A stretch of DNA of 64,000 nucleotides, from assembly GCF_030866825.1 (NCBI RefSeq), contig NZ_CP133020.1, positions 124,001 through 188,000 of the forward strand, given 5' to 3'. How positions within the stretch are numbered: position 1 is the stretch's first letter; every line of letters starts with the position of its first letter. The notes under the pieces are model-generated. The model worked only from the letters and a program-made list of their open reading frames with translations. It did not search any database and was not told the DNA's origin. Made by a program: the position numbers and the translations under genes. Positions 32,128-41,256 of this stretch are shown here, piece by piece. Source of the stretch: Rathayibacter sp. SW19. Its GTDB lineage: Bacteria; Actinomycetota; Actinomycetes; Actinomycetales; Microbacteriaceae.

Positions 32128-33390
32128 CTAAGCCTGGCCGTGGCTCGCGCGAGATCGCCTCGACAGCGAGTCGATGACGACTGCGAGCAGCAGCACGGCG
32201 CCGGTGATCATGAAGCGCACCGACGCATCCAGGCTCAGCAGCGTCAAACCGCTCGAGATCGACTGGATGACGACGATGCCGAGGAGGGCCGCCCAGGCGC
32301 TGCCTCGACCACCGAACAGGCTCGTTCCACCGATGACCGCAGCGGCGATCGCGTTCAAGTTCACGTCCCCAGTTCCGGACTGCGAACTTGCCGAGGACAG
32401 CGTCGCGGTCAGCAGGATGCCACCGGTGATGGCGAACATCGAACACAGGACGAAGACCGACATGTATATGCGGTTGACCTTGATGCCGGCTCGGCGCGCG
32501 GCTTCCTCATTGCCGCCGACCGCGAAGACCGCGCGGCCCCACCGGGTGCGGGTGAGAAAGAAGTTCATCACAATGACCAGCAGAATGAAGAAGACGAACA
32601 TCACGCTGGTGCCGCGGTCGGTCGCGAAATACGCCGCGATCGCGACCAATACCGCCGCCAGCACAATCGCCTTGACATAGGTAAAGGTGCGTGATCCAGT
32701 CGACAGCCCTGCGCGGGATCGGCGACCGGCGCGTCGCAGGTCAGAGACCAAGACGCCTACCCCGGCGAGTATTGCAATGGTGTACGCGGCCCACGGTGGC
32801 AGGAACCAGCCGTTCGCGAACTGCACGATCCAGCTGGTGAACGGAATGTTGACCGAGCCAAGAGGGCCGAGAATCCAGAGTTGTAACCCGAGAAACCCGA
32901 GTAACCCGGCCAAGGTGCTCACGAAGCTCGGTACGCCGAACCGGGTCAGCAGCACGCCGTACAGCAGGCCGATCAGAACGCCGGCAGCCAGAGCGACGAG
33001 GATCGCGACGATGATCGGCCAATGCAGATTGATCATGCCGATGCCCAGAATGGCTGAGGCCACACCGGCGACCGAACCGACGGACAGGTCGATTTCGCCG
33101 AGTAGCAGCACGAGCACAACGCCGATCGAAATCGTTCCGATTGCAGCGCACTGCTTGCTGAGGTTGATCAGGTTGTCTGCCGACAGGAAAATCGGATTCA
33201 GGATCTGGAAGATCGCCCAGATGACGACCAAACCGATCACCACGGGCCACGAGCCGAGGTCGCCTCCCCGTACGCGCAGGCGCATCGATTGCAACATGCC
33301 GCGGATGCCTTCTGAACGGATCAGCCGTTCATCTTGCAGGTCAGCAGCGACCATGGCGGGAGTCTCTGTTGTGGGCTGTGACTGTGTCAT
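32128..33390 (-). CDS. Sugar ABC transporter permease (XylH/RbsC type)
   Basis: 420 aa with ten or so membrane helices. The family segments QCAAIGTISIGVVLVLLLGEIDLSVG and GGTSLFGGRGSAWAALLG identify the BPD_transp_2 permease group for monosaccharides; the long variant with about 400 residues is typical of xylose (XylH-like) systems. It overlaps the ATPase gene by 4 bp on the minus strand and is the last gene of the operon. Sugar identity is inferred only from family resemblance and the ROK regulator next to it. Confidence 0.9.
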   Translation of the reverse strand: MTQSQPTTETPAMVAADLQDERLIRSEGIRGMLQSMRLRVRGGDLGSWPVVIGLVVIWAIFQILNPIFLSADNLINLSKQCAAIGTISIGVVLVLLLGEIDLSVGSVAGVASAILGIGMINLHWPIIVAILVALAAGVLIGLLYGVLLTRFGVPSFVSTLAGLLGFLGLQLWILGPLGSVNIPFTSWIVQFANGWFLPPWAAYTIAILAGVGVLVSDLRRAGRRSRAGLSTGSRTFTYVKAIVLAAVLVAIAAYFATDRGTSVMFVFFILLVIVMNFFLTRTRWGRAVFAVGGNEEAARRAGIKVNRIYMSVFVLCSMFAITGGILLTATLSSASSQSGTGDVNLNAIAAAVIGGTSLFGGRGSAWAALLGIVVIQSISSGLTLLSLDASVRFMITGAVLLLAVVIDSLSRRSRASHGQA

Positions 33391-34310
33391 GCGTGTGTGC
33401 CCTCCTCGGACGGTTTCGCCGGGTTCGAATCGCTGGCGGGAAGATCGGTGGTGGAGAGATTGCCGCCCGACACCGCTGGCGCGGCACGATTGGAATCGGC
33501 GAGTTGGGATTCGGCGACGTGTGCCTCACGGCGGGTCACCGCATTGTCTGTCGCGCCGGTGATCGCAGCGATGATGTCTTCGTAGCTCACGTCGGGCACC
33601 CGGAAGACGCCGTTGTTGCGGCCGAGCCGCAGCACAACGACGCGGTCGGCGACCGCCTGCACGTCCGCCATGTTGTGGCTGATCAGCACGACGCCGAGAC
33701 CGTTTTCGCGAAGCCGCTCGACGAGGTTGAGCACCTCGGCCGTCTGTGCGACGCCAAGCGCGGCCGTTGGCTCATCGAGCAGGATGACACTGGGGTTGCC
33801 GACCAGTGATCGGGCGATCGCGACCGTCTGGCGCTGCCCACCTGATAGCGATGCAACGGCGATGCGCACGGACGGAATCTTCGCAGAAAGTTGCCGCAGC
33901 AGCTCCCACGAGCGCTTTTCCATCTCTTCCTCATTGAGCGTTCCGTGGGTGATTTCACGGCCGAGAAAGAGGTTGGAAACCACGTCGAGGTTGTCGCACA
34001 GTGCGAGGTCCTGGAACACGGTGGCAATGCCCAGCGCTTGGGCGGCCGACGGTGAGGGGATGTCGACCGGGTTGCCCTCGAACGTGATGGTGCCGGAATC
34101 CTGCGCGTGCACTCCGGCCAGCACCTTGACCAGGGTCGATTTGCCTGCACCGTTGTCGCCGACGATGGCGACAACTTCGCGGGGGTAGATGTCAAGGTCA
34201 ATATCGGTGAGCGCTTGCACGGCACCGAAACCCTTGGATACGCCTCGCAAGGACAGCACGGGCTCGCCCTCGAGTGTTGCCGTCGAACCGGCAGAGGCTT
34301 CCATCGTCAC
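33387..34310 (-). CDS. Sugar ABC transporter ATP-binding protein (XylG-like, single domain)
   Basis: 307 aa from the GTG at 34310, which has AGGAG 5 nt upstream; an in-frame ATG follows at 34304. Walker A VGDNGAGKSTLVKVLAG, signature SLSGGQRQTVAIARSL and Walker B VILLDEPTAALG are all present. Unlike XylG/RbsA, which hold two ATPase domains in about 500 residues, this protein has one domain and a variable acidic/Ser-rich tail, so it must act as a homodimer. Gene order SBP, hairpin, ATPase, permease. Confidence 0.92.
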   Translation of the reverse strand: MTMEASAGSTATLEGEPVLSLRGVSKGFGAVQALTDIDLDIYPREVVAIVGDNGAGKSTLVKVLAGVHAQDSGTITFEGNPVDIPSPSAAQALGIATVFQDLALCDNLDVVSNLFLGREITHGTLNEEEMEKRSWELLRQLSAKIPSVRIAVASLSGGQRQTVAIARSLVGNPSVILLDEPTAALGVAQTAEVLNLVERLRENGLGVVLISHNMADVQAVADRVVVLRLGRNNGVFRVPDVSYEDIIAAITGATDNAVTRREAHVAESQLADSNRAAPAVSGGNLSTTDLPASDSNPAKPSEEGTHA

Positions 34311-34365
34311 GATTTCTCCTTTGAATTGCTTCGCGTGAACAACTGCGTGCCTAAAGCGAAGGTAG

Positions 34366-34400
34366 ACCCGGCCGGAAGCCATTGCGGCTTCCGGCCGGGT
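34366..34400. terminator. Perfect 15-bp intercistronic hairpin after the binding-protein gene
   Basis: ACCCGGCCGGAAGCC, loop ATTGC, GGCTTCCGGCCGGGT. It starts 15 nt behind the stop of the substrate-binding protein gene on the minus strand and lies before the ATPase ribosome site. No T-run follows on the minus strand, so it more likely protects the upstream mRNA from exonucleases or attenuates, giving an excess of binding protein. Confidence 0.75.
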
Positions 34401-34415
34401 GCGTCGGCTTTTTGA

Positions 34416-35528
34416 CTACTTGATGCCGTGCGCCGTGCACGCGGCCTGGTATGCCGCGGTGCAGATCTGCGCTGCCGTGAGGAAGCCGTCCTTGACGACC
34501 GTGCTCTCGATATTGTCGACGGTGACGGCCACCGGTGTCAGCAGAACCGACGGGATCGCCGCTCCACTGGCCGTGTTAACCGTTGCAGTCGTGTTGAGCT
34601 TCTTGCCGTTGACGAGGTCGATGGCCATTTGTGCCGCCTGCTCCGCCTCGGGCTTGATCGCCTTGTAGACCGTCATGTACTGCGTTCCAGCAAGGATGTT
34701 CTGGATGCCCGTGAGCTGAGCGTCCTGACCGGTCACCGGGGGAACCGGCTTGACTCCGGCAGCCTGCAGTGCCGCGATCGCGCCGCCGCCGGTGCCGTCG
34801 TTGGCCGCGTACACGCCCTTGATCTTGGCACCGAACTGTGAGATCTGGCCTGCGACCCAGTTCTGAGCCTGGGCGGGATCCCAATCCGGCGTGGAGTACT
34901 CGGCGAGTACCTTGTAACCGCTCGGGTCGATCATCTTGTGCGCACCAGCCTTGAACAACGTTGCGTTATTGTCCGTCGGCGAGCCGTTGACCATCAGGAT
35001 GCCGCCGTCACCGGGGGCGACGCCGTCGGACTTCAATTTGGTGACCAGCGCCGTGCCCTGCAGCTCGCCGACCTTCTCATTGTCGAACGAGATGTATGCG
35101 GCCGAGTCGGGGCTGTCGATCAGTCGGTCATATGAAATGACCGGCACGTTCTTGGCCTTTGCCTCGCTGACGATGGTGGCCGCTGCCTTGCCGTCCTGCG
35201 CGCTGATGACGAGCACCTTGGCACCCTGCGTGAGCATCGACTCCGCCTGCTGCTGCTGCTTGGCCGCATCCGCGTCTGCATTCGCGTACAGAACCGAGCA
35301 GCCGGAGCAGAGAGCCTTGATCTTCGCGGTGAAGTACGGCCGGTCTGCGTTTGCGTACCGCGCTGTCACGGAGTCAGGCAGGAGCAGGCCGATCTTCGCC
35401 GTCGATGCACCCGCCGTGCTCGTGGAACCGGATCCTGATCCGGTTGCGTTGGAACATGCTGTGAGTGTGCCGGCTGTGAGCAGGATCGCGGCCGTGGCGA
35501 TGACCGCTCTCGTGGTGGCGATCTTCAT
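34416..35528 (-). CDS. Sugar ABC transporter substrate-binding lipoprotein (XylF-like)
   Basis: 370 aa from the ATG at 35528, preceded by GGAGG. Signal peptide with lipobox LTAGTLTAC, Cys at about residue 24, so it is anchored outside the membrane. The Peripla_BP_4 domain starts KIGLLLPDSVTARYANADRP, and the pattern MVNGSPTDNNATLFKAGAH with VYAANDGTGGGAIAALQAAG is characteristic of D-xylose-binding proteins. First gene of the transporter operon, 133 bp downstream of a ROK regulator on the same strand. Confidence 0.92.
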   Translation of the reverse strand: MKIATTRAVIATAAILLTAGTLTACSNATGSGSGSTSTAGASTAKIGLLLPDSVTARYANADRPYFTAKIKALCSGCSVLYANADADAAKQQQQAESMLTQGAKVLVISAQDGKAAATIVSEAKAKNVPVISYDRLIDSPDSAAYISFDNEKVGELQGTALVTKLKSDGVAPGDGGILMVNGSPTDNNATLFKAGAHKMIDPSGYKVLAEYSTPDWDPAQAQNWVAGQISQFGAKIKGVYAANDGTGGGAIAALQAAGVKPVPPVTGQDAQLTGIQNILAGTQYMTVYKAIKPEAEQAAQMAIDLVNGKKLNTTATVNTASGAAIPSVLLTPVAVTVDNIESTVVKDGFLTAAQICTAAYQAACTAHGIK

Positions 35529-35661
35529 TGAGAAACCTCCGATTCGAATTCCGCCCACTTTGGCGGCTGGCATGAGCATGACAGTTCACTGACTTGGCGT
35601 CAAGTCTTGAACTCAAGGTTTTGGTAACAAGCTGGTTGCGACTTTTGAAGGCCGCGACCTG

Positions 35662-36846
35662 TCAGTCGGCTCCGATGGCGATCTGATCGATCGCGTGCAG
35701 CACAGCACCCATAGTGGCTGCGCGGTCGCCGAGCTGGGTCTGCACAATGTCCGGCATTGCCTCGAAGCCGACGACGAGGGCATGTTCGACGGCGTATCGA
35801 AGCGGCCCGAGCAGGATTTCTCCGGCGCGGGCGAGTTCACCGCCGATGACGATTCGCTCCGGGTCGAGCAGGTTGCACAGGTTGCCGGCTGCCACACCGA
35901 TATGCCTCCCAGCATCGGCGATGGCCCTGATGCATTCGGAGTCGCCGGACATCGCGCGCACGACGAGATCGCTCAATTTGAAACTCGGATGCTGTTCGCG
36001 CAGCTTCTCGATGATCGCAGGCCCTCCAGCGATCGCCTCGAGGCAACCGCGATTGCCGCATCGGCACAGCGGGCCACCCTCACGGATCGTCATGTGGCCG
36101 AACTCGCCTGCCGCGCCGCTGTGCCCCCGGATGACGCGACCACCGATCACGATGCCGGATCCGATGCCATCGCCGACGTCAACCAGCACGAAATCCGACT
36201 TTCCGCGGGCGGCGCCCAGTCGAAGTTCGGCCAGCGCGGCGAGGTTCGACGAGTTGTCGACGAACACCGGGCGCTGAATTCGCGCCCGCATCACCTCGGC
36301 GACATTGACTCCGTCCCAGCCTCGCATGATGCCGCTGCGGGCAGTCGTGCCGTTCGCTCGACTGAGCGGAGCCGGCAGGGCGATGCCGACTGCGAGCACG
36401 TCATCGAGGTGTGCGTCGACCGACTCGAGCAGGTCCGCGATCAGCAGCGCAGTCTTGTCCAGCTCGTTGTCTGCACGGTGATCACGGGCGAGCGGCATAT
36501 GCTGTTCGGCAAGAATCGTGTGGGTCACATCGGTGAGTGCGATACGCATGTGCCGCGTCGAAAAATGCACGCCGACGACCAAGCCGAGCGCATGGGCGAG
36601 TGTCACGTATTGGGCGCGTCTGCCGCTACGCGTGCTCGGTGCCGTGTGAAGGGTGCCGACCCCGACCAGTTCCTTCACGATGTTCGACACGGTCGCAGGC
36701 GAAAGTCCTGTGGTCCCGGCCAATTCGACCTGTGTCAACCCACCGTGTTTCTTGACGGCATCGACGATTCGGCCACGGTTGGCTTCACGAAGTGAAGTCT
36801 GCGAACCGGGAGTGCGCCGTTGGGTTGCCACGAGAACAAGATACAT
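35662..36846 (-). CDS. ROK-family transcriptional repressor (XylR type)
   Basis: 394 aa from the ATG at 36846. N-terminal winged helix with GGLTQVELAGTTGLSPATVS, then a ROK sugar-kinase-like domain with FVLVDVGDGIGSGIVIGGRV, the EFGHM turn and a zinc-type cluster CRCGNRGCLEAIAG. The kinase catalytic machinery is not expected to phosphorylate; it senses sugar. Its position directly before the binding-protein gene suggests that it represses the transporter. The 133-bp gap after it holds repeated CTTG/CAAG half-sites that might be its operator. Confidence 0.92.
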   Translation of the reverse strand: MYLVLVATQRRTPGSQTSLREANRGRIVDAVKKHGGLTQVELAGTTGLSPATVSNIVKELVGVGTLHTAPSTRSGRRAQYVTLAHALGLVVGVHFSTRHMRIALTDVTHTILAEQHMPLARDHRADNELDKTALLIADLLESVDAHLDDVLAVGIALPAPLSRANGTTARSGIMRGWDGVNVAEVMRARIQRPVFVDNSSNLAALAELRLGAARGKSDFVLVDVGDGIGSGIVIGGRVIRGHSGAAGEFGHMTIREGGPLCRCGNRGCLEAIAGGPAIIEKLREQHPSFKLSDLVVRAMSGDSECIRAIADAGRHIGVAAGNLCNLLDPERIVIGGELARAGEILLGPLRYAVEHALVVGFEAMPDIVQTQLGDRAATMGAVLHAIDQIAIGAD

Positions 36847-36954
36847 GCCGATCACGGGATGGTCACGAAATGTTGTGAAGACCGTGAACAAACGGTTACC
36901 GCTTTGTGGCCATTCGCCAGCGCCTGCTGAGGCGAAACCAGGCAGACTAGTGTC

Positions 36955-37362
36955 ATGGCCGATCTCCACGTGCATCGCGACAGGCTCGAGATCCACCTGA
37001 CGAGAGCAGAGAAGGTGCTTGCGCTACGCGCGAGCGATCTCGTTGTGGCGCGCGAGGACATCCGCTCGACTCAGATTACCGAAGATCCGTGGGTGTGGAT
37101 TCGAGGCGTCCCGTCCCCCGGCACGAACGTTCCGCTGGCACTTGCGATCGGCTGCTGGAAGTTCCACGGCGGCACGGACTTTCTTCTCGTCAAGGGCAAA
37201 CAGCGCTCAGCCGTCGTGATCGATCTGGAGCCGACCGCCGACACCGGCGACGGCCGATTTGCGCGGATTATCGTCTCGACACCGCACGCCGCAGGACTCG
37301 TCGAAGCCCTGCGAATCGACCCGTCTGATCCCGAGGCTGCTGAAGCCGACGCGACGTTCTGA
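36955..37362 (+). CDS. Conserved hypothetical protein (actinobacterial, PH-like)
   Basis: 135 aa. Soluble beta-rich protein with no signal or membrane segment. The central part DPWVWIRGVPSPGTNVPLAL and CWKFHGGTDFLLVKGKQRSA then VVIDLEP is a pattern I associate with a widely spread actinobacterial hypothetical family resembling a PH-like fold; function unknown. It is divergent from the ROK gene and 42 bp before an FAD monooxygenase on the same strand. A CAGACT box 6 nt before the ATG may serve a leaderless transcript. Confidence 0.75.
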   Translation: MADLHVHRDRLEIHLTRAEKVLALRASDLVVAREDIRSTQITEDPWVWIRGVPSPGTNVPLALAIGCWKFHGGTDFLLVKGKQRSAVVIDLEPTADTGDGRFARIIVSTPHAAGLVEALRIDPSDPEAAEADATF

Positions 37363-37404
37363 ATTCCTGCCACGAGATTCCTGCCACCAGCGATCGGCGG
37401 TCTG

Positions 37405-38652
37405 ATGAAACAACTTGAAGTGGACTGCTGCATCGCAGGCGGTGGCCCTGCCGGCATCATGCTCGGCCTGCTGCTGGCGCGCGCCGGCCTCAAGGTCGCT
37501 GTGTTGGAGAAGCACGCCGACTTCTTCCGTGACTTCCGCGGCGACACCATCCATCCGTCCACGCTCGGCCTGCTCGGTGAGCTCGGCTGGCGGCGTGAAT
37601 TCCTCGCGCTGCCGCACAACGAGGTGACTACTCTCGATGCGGTCGTCAACGGCCACCGACTGCATCCGATCGACTTTCGCCGCCTGCCCGCGCCAGACAA
37701 CTTTCTCGTTCTCATGCCGCAGTGGGACTTCCTGAACTTCCTCACCGGCAAGGCCGCGGCGTATCCCGGCTTCCGCCTGCTGATGCAGACCGAGGTGACC
37801 GGTCTCATCCGGGATGCGGGCACCGGCGGTGTCATCGCTGGAGTCACAGCCACTGATCCGGATGGCCCGCTGGAGATCCGCGCGCGGCTCACCGTCGCGT
37901 GCGATGGTCGCTCGTCGACGCTGCGCGATGCGGCCGGGCTTGTGCCGAAGGATTTCGGTGCGCCCGTCGACGTGCTCTGGTTTCGAGTGCCGAAGCCCGA
38001 TGTTGTGATGCCGGACACGCTCGCCTACCTTGATGAGGCTGCGTTGCTCATCACAATCCCGCGCGGTGACTATCTGCAGATCGGCTTCGTGATCCCGAAG
38101 GGTGGATTCGACGCTCTGCGGCAGAGCGGCCTCGCGGCCTTCCGTGCCGCGGTCAGCTCCGCAGCACCGTTCCTCGAATCCGTGCTCGGCACGATCACGC
38201 GCTGGGATCAGGTCAAGCCGCTTTCGGTGCAGATCAACCGCCTGGCCACGTGGCACCTGCCGGGCATGCTGCTGATCGGCGATGCGGCGCACGCGATGTC
38301 ACCGGCGTTCGGCGTCGGCGTCAACTATGCGATTCAGGATGCCGTTGCCGCAGCGAACGCGCTCGTGCGCCCCCTGCGATTCGGCGCGAGCGCGGCGGCA
38401 ATCGACCAAGATTGTGCAGGTATCCAAGATCGGCGGATGCGTGCGGTGCGGCGCATGCAAGCTCTCCAGATCGCAGCGCACGACAGTTTCGCAAAACCGG
38501 GTGGGGGCGCCATCCTGCCCGATCCGGTTCCGCGCGCCACCGGCGTTGCGCTCGCCGCAGCGATGCCCGTCGTGCAGCGGCTGGCCGCCCGAATCGTCGG
38601 CCGCGGCTTCGTTCCGGAGCACCTCGCCGACGACCTGCTGCCCGGTGGTTGA
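37405..38652 (+). CDS. FAD-dependent aromatic monooxygenase (UbiH/PHBH-like)
   Basis: 415 aa. FAD_binding_3 fold: CCIAGGGPAGIMLGLLLARAG at the N-terminus, the central DG motif in TVACDGRSSTLRDAAGL, and GMLLIGDAAHAMSPAFGVGV for the ribityl chain. Typical of class A flavin monooxygenases that hydroxylate aromatic rings; substrate unknown. The C-terminal tail after residue 385 diverges, and the last codons LLPGG plus stop are read from the first unit of the tandem repeat that follows. Confidence 0.9.
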   Translation: MKQLEVDCCIAGGGPAGIMLGLLLARAGLKVAVLEKHADFFRDFRGDTIHPSTLGLLGELGWRREFLALPHNEVTTLDAVVNGHRLHPIDFRRLPAPDNFLVLMPQWDFLNFLTGKAAAYPGFRLLMQTEVTGLIRDAGTGGVIAGVTATDPDGPLEIRARLTVACDGRSSTLRDAAGLVPKDFGAPVDVLWFRVPKPDVVMPDTLAYLDEAALLITIPRGDYLQIGFVIPKGGFDALRQSGLAAFRAAVSSAAPFLESVLGTITRWDQVKPLSVQINRLATWHLPGMLLIGDAAHAMSPAFGVGVNYAIQDAVAAANALVRPLRFGASAAAIDQDCAGIQDRRMRAVRRMQALQIAAHDSFAKPGGGAILPDPVPRATGVALAAAMPVVQRLAARIVGRGFVPEHLADDLLPGG

Positions 38653-38790
38653 GGAGGCCGCCCGGTCCCTGAGCGTGCCGAAGGGCCGCCTGCTGCCCGG
38701 TGGTTGAGGAGGCCGCCCGGTCCCTGAGCTTGCCGAAGGGCCGTCTCCTACCCGGTGGTTGAGGAGGCCGCCCGCGGCCGTCTCGAAACC
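38634..38790. repeat. Tandem copies (55-bp unit) of a palindromic-repeat arm
   Basis: Units begin at 38634, 38689 and 38744 and read CCTGCTGCCCGGTGGTTGAG then GAGGCCGCCCGGTCCCTGAG, ending in GCCGAAGGGCCG; the third unit ends TCTCGAAACC. The first unit supplies the last six codons and the TGA stop of the monooxygenase. Confidence 0.88.
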
Positions 38791-38816
38791 TCGCCGTGCT
38801 CCGGGGCCAACAGAAC

Positions 38817-39197
38817 TCAGGAGAGGAATATCAGCACCAGACCGGCCAGCGGCAGGATGCCTTGAATCAAAGCCGCCCGAACGTAGCCCCTGCCTGTGGT
38901 GATGAGCACGAGCGCGGCCAGCGTCATGCTCGCCATTGTGAACACGATCAATGCCATTCCGGCGTCGTGCATGTTGAAACCGAACAGGATCACGCCGACG
39001 ATCGCGCCGATCGCGAGGAACAGGTTGTAGAAACCCTGATTGTAGGCGAGCGGCTTCGTGATCTCGGCGGCCTCTTGGTTGGCGACGCCGAATCGCTTCC
39101 ACACGGCGGGGCGCGACCAGCCGACGCTTTCCATCAGGAAGATACCGACGTGCAACGCTGCCGCCAGGGCGATGATCAGTACCGCGATGATGATCAT
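38817..39197 (-). CDS. DUF1304 family membrane protein
   Basis: 126 aa with four membrane helices. The segment HVGIFLMESVGWSRPAVWKR and YNQGFYNLFLAIGAIVG is the DUF1304 signature. Function unknown; members are common in Gram-positive bacteria. It is 61 bp downstream of the quinone-oxidoreductase-like gene on the same strand and may be co-transcribed with it. Confidence 0.9.
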   Translation of the reverse strand: MIIIAVLIIALAAALHVGIFLMESVGWSRPAVWKRFGVANQEAAEITKPLAYNQGFYNLFLAIGAIVGVILFGFNMHDAGMALIVFTMASMTLAALVLITTGRGYVRAALIQGILPLAGLVLIFLS

Positions 39198-39258
39198 GCG
39201 GTCAGCCTATTGCGCCAAGACCGATCCGTGCGTGCTATTGGTGCGGTGTTGCCTGTAC

Positions 39259-40263
39259 TCAGGCGCACACGTCCACAACGGTTCGTCCGCGCACGCGACC
39301 GGCCAGGATGTCCTCGGCCCGGCCGAAGGCATCCGAAAGGGGGATGGTGGTCGACAGCTTGTCCAGCAGTTCAAGGTCGAGCTCTGCGGCCAACGCAGCC
39401 CAGGCCTGCTGCCGGAGTGGCAGCGGAGCATCAACCGAGTTGACGCCGGCCAGGGTGACCGCGCGCAGGATGAACGGCAGCACGGTAGCGGGCAGGTCGG
39501 CGCCCTGCGCGAGGCCGCACGCGGCGACCACGCCGCCGTAGTTGGTCTGGGCGAGCACGTTCGCAAGTGTGGCGCTGCCGACCGAGTCGATCGCGCCGGC
39601 CCAGCGCTGCTTCTGCATCGGTCGGCCCGGTTCGCCGAGCTCGGTTCGATCGAAGATGGCGGAGGCACCCAGGTCGATCAGGTAAGGAGCCTCTGCTTCG
39701 GCGCGCCCGCTCGAAGCGGTCACCCGGTAACCGCGGCGACTCAACAGCGCGATGGCGACCGAGCCGACACCGCCTGCTGCACCGGTGACGAGGATGTCGC
39801 CGGAATCCGGAGTCACACCGTTGCGGTCGAGTGCAAGCACGCAGAGCATGGCGGTGAATCCTGCGGTGCCGATCGCAGCGGCGCGGGCGGGGCTGATCCC
39901 CTCCGGAAGTGCAACGAGTGCGTCGCCCCGCACGCGAGCGCGCTCGGCGAGCCCGCCGTGGTGACGTTCGCCGATGCCGTCGCCGTTGAGAATAACGATT
40001 TCGCCGGGTTGCCAGCGTGGGTCGTCGGATGCGGTGACCGTGCCGACCAAGTCGATGCCGGGGATCAGCGGAGAGGTGCTGACGACGCCGGGTTTGCCTG
40101 CAAGTGCGAGGCCGTCTTTGAAGTTGATTCCGGAGTGGCTGACATCGATCGTGACGTCCCCGGGCATCAGCTCGTCGTCGGTCAGCTCACGGAGCCTTGC
40201 CGAGTGTTCTGTGATGCGAGAGCCGTCTCGGACTTGATCGATGACAATCGCGCGAAAGGTCAT
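39259..40263 (-). CDS. MDR-family NADPH oxidoreductase (AcuI/YhdH type)
   Basis: 334 aa. Zinc-free medium-chain reductase: NFKDGLALAGKPGVV near residue 50 and the cofactor loop DILVTGAAGGVGSVAIALLS near residue 155 match the acrylyl-CoA reductase/quinone oxidoreductase group. It lacks the zinc Cys residues of alcohol dehydrogenases. Likely reduces an activated enoyl or quinone substrate with NADPH. The upstream 165 bp carry a small repeat cluster. Confidence 0.9.
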   Translation of the reverse strand: MTFRAIVIDQVRDGSRITEHSARLRELTDDELMPGDVTIDVSHSGINFKDGLALAGKPGVVSTSPLIPGIDLVGTVTASDDPRWQPGEIVILNGDGIGERHHGGLAERARVRGDALVALPEGISPARAAAIGTAGFTAMLCVLALDRNGVTPDSGDILVTGAAGGVGSVAIALLSRRGYRVTASSGRAEAEAPYLIDLGASAIFDRTELGEPGRPMQKQRWAGAIDSVGSATLANVLAQTNYGGVVAACGLAQGADLPATVLPFILRAVTLAGVNSVDAPLPLRQQAWAALAAELDLELLDKLSTTIPLSDAFGRAEDILAGRVRGRTVVDVCA

Positions 40264-40289
40264 GGCTTCAGATTAGCCAGCACTGTCGT

Positions 40290-40430
40290 CGTCCGAGCGA
40301 GCGCGTGCCTACTTGACCAGCGTGTGCTTACTTGACGAGCGTGTGTGAATCGGACGAGCGTGTGCGCCCAGGCATACACGCTCATCAATTTCGGCAACGC
40401 TCGTCAAGACCAGCAACGCTCGTGTGACCT
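40290..40430. repeat. Short repeats of ACGAGCGTGTG/ACGCTCGT forming nested hairpins
   Basis: Three direct copies of GA(C)CAGCGTGTG or GACGAGCGTGTG, then ACACGCTCAT, AACGCTCGTC and AACGCTCGTG in inverse orientation. They can fold into alternative hairpins such as GAGCGTGT..ACACGCTC. The block lies between the permease stop (40429) and the reductase start (40263), both on the minus strand. Confidence 0.6.
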
Positions 40431-41256
40431 ATGTCACATCCTTGCGCCAGGTTGTGTAGTAGCCGATGACCGTCAGGATGAGCGCGTAGCCGAGCAGCAC
40501 GAGGCCGCCCTGCCACCAGTCGAGGGATTGAGCATCCGGAGTTTGGATGGTGAAGAAGCTGAAGCCGACCAGTGCATCGCTGGAGGCACCGGGCAGGAAT
40601 TTACCAATCGAGGCGGTCACATCGGAGAACGATGCGGCAAGACGCAGCAGCGGTTCGACGAACTGCGTGAATGCCAGGATGATGACGATCGCCGCGGTCT
40701 GGTTCGGGATGAGGGTGCCGAGCCCGACGCCGATCGCCGCCCAAAGCGCCATCGCGATCAGCGCACGGCCGAACAGCGCCCAGGTGTTGCTGTCGCCGAG
40801 CGCTGTGTCGATGCCGAAGATCGAGAGTGCGGCCGATCCGGCGCCGACGGATGCGAGCAGAGCCACGACGCCATAGGCCACACCGACGACCAGCGACGAC
40901 AGGCTCTTGGCTTCGAGCACCTGCTCGCGCCGCGGGTTGGTGAGGAATGTCGGTGTCAACGTCTGGTGCCGAAATTCGCCGGTCGTCGCCAACGCGCCGA
41001 GCAACACCGGGAACACATAGCCGACCGACGTGGCGAAACTGTAGATCAGCGGTGCGAGCGCCCCGAAATGCGGGAGGCCGCCTCCGCCCCCGCCTCGCGG
41101 CGTGATCTTGCCGGTGCTGATCGCTCCGAATAGCGCGCCGAGGCCGCCGGAGATCAGCGCGATGTAGGCGAACAGCACAATGGCGAGGATCCACCACATG
41201 CGCGTCGTCAGCACCTTGGCGAACTCGGCTTTCAGGCCGGCGAAGAAGGCGCTCAC
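40429..41256 (-). CDS. ABC-2 type transporter permease
   Basis: 275 aa, GTG start. Six membrane helices; residues SAFFAGLKAEFAKVLTTRMWW begin a typical ABC-2 exporter permease and TGEFRHQTLTPTFLTNPRRE is the conserved first cytoplasmic loop. A Gly-rich loop lies near residue 55. Overlaps the ATPase gene by 4 bp. Export of an antibiotic, lipid or peptide is possible; substrate unknown. Confidence 0.9.
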   Translation of the reverse strand: MSAFFAGLKAEFAKVLTTRMWWILAIVLFAYIALISGGLGALFGAISTGKITPRGGGGGGLPHFGALAPLIYSFATSVGYVFPVLLGALATTGEFRHQTLTPTFLTNPRREQVLEAKSLSSLVVGVAYGVVALLASVGAGSAALSIFGIDTALGDSNTWALFGRALIAMALWAAIGVGLGTLIPNQTAAIVIILAFTQFVEPLLRLAASFSDVTASIGKFLPGASSDALVGFSFFTIQTPDAQSLDWWQGGLVLLGYALILTVIGYYTTWRKDVT

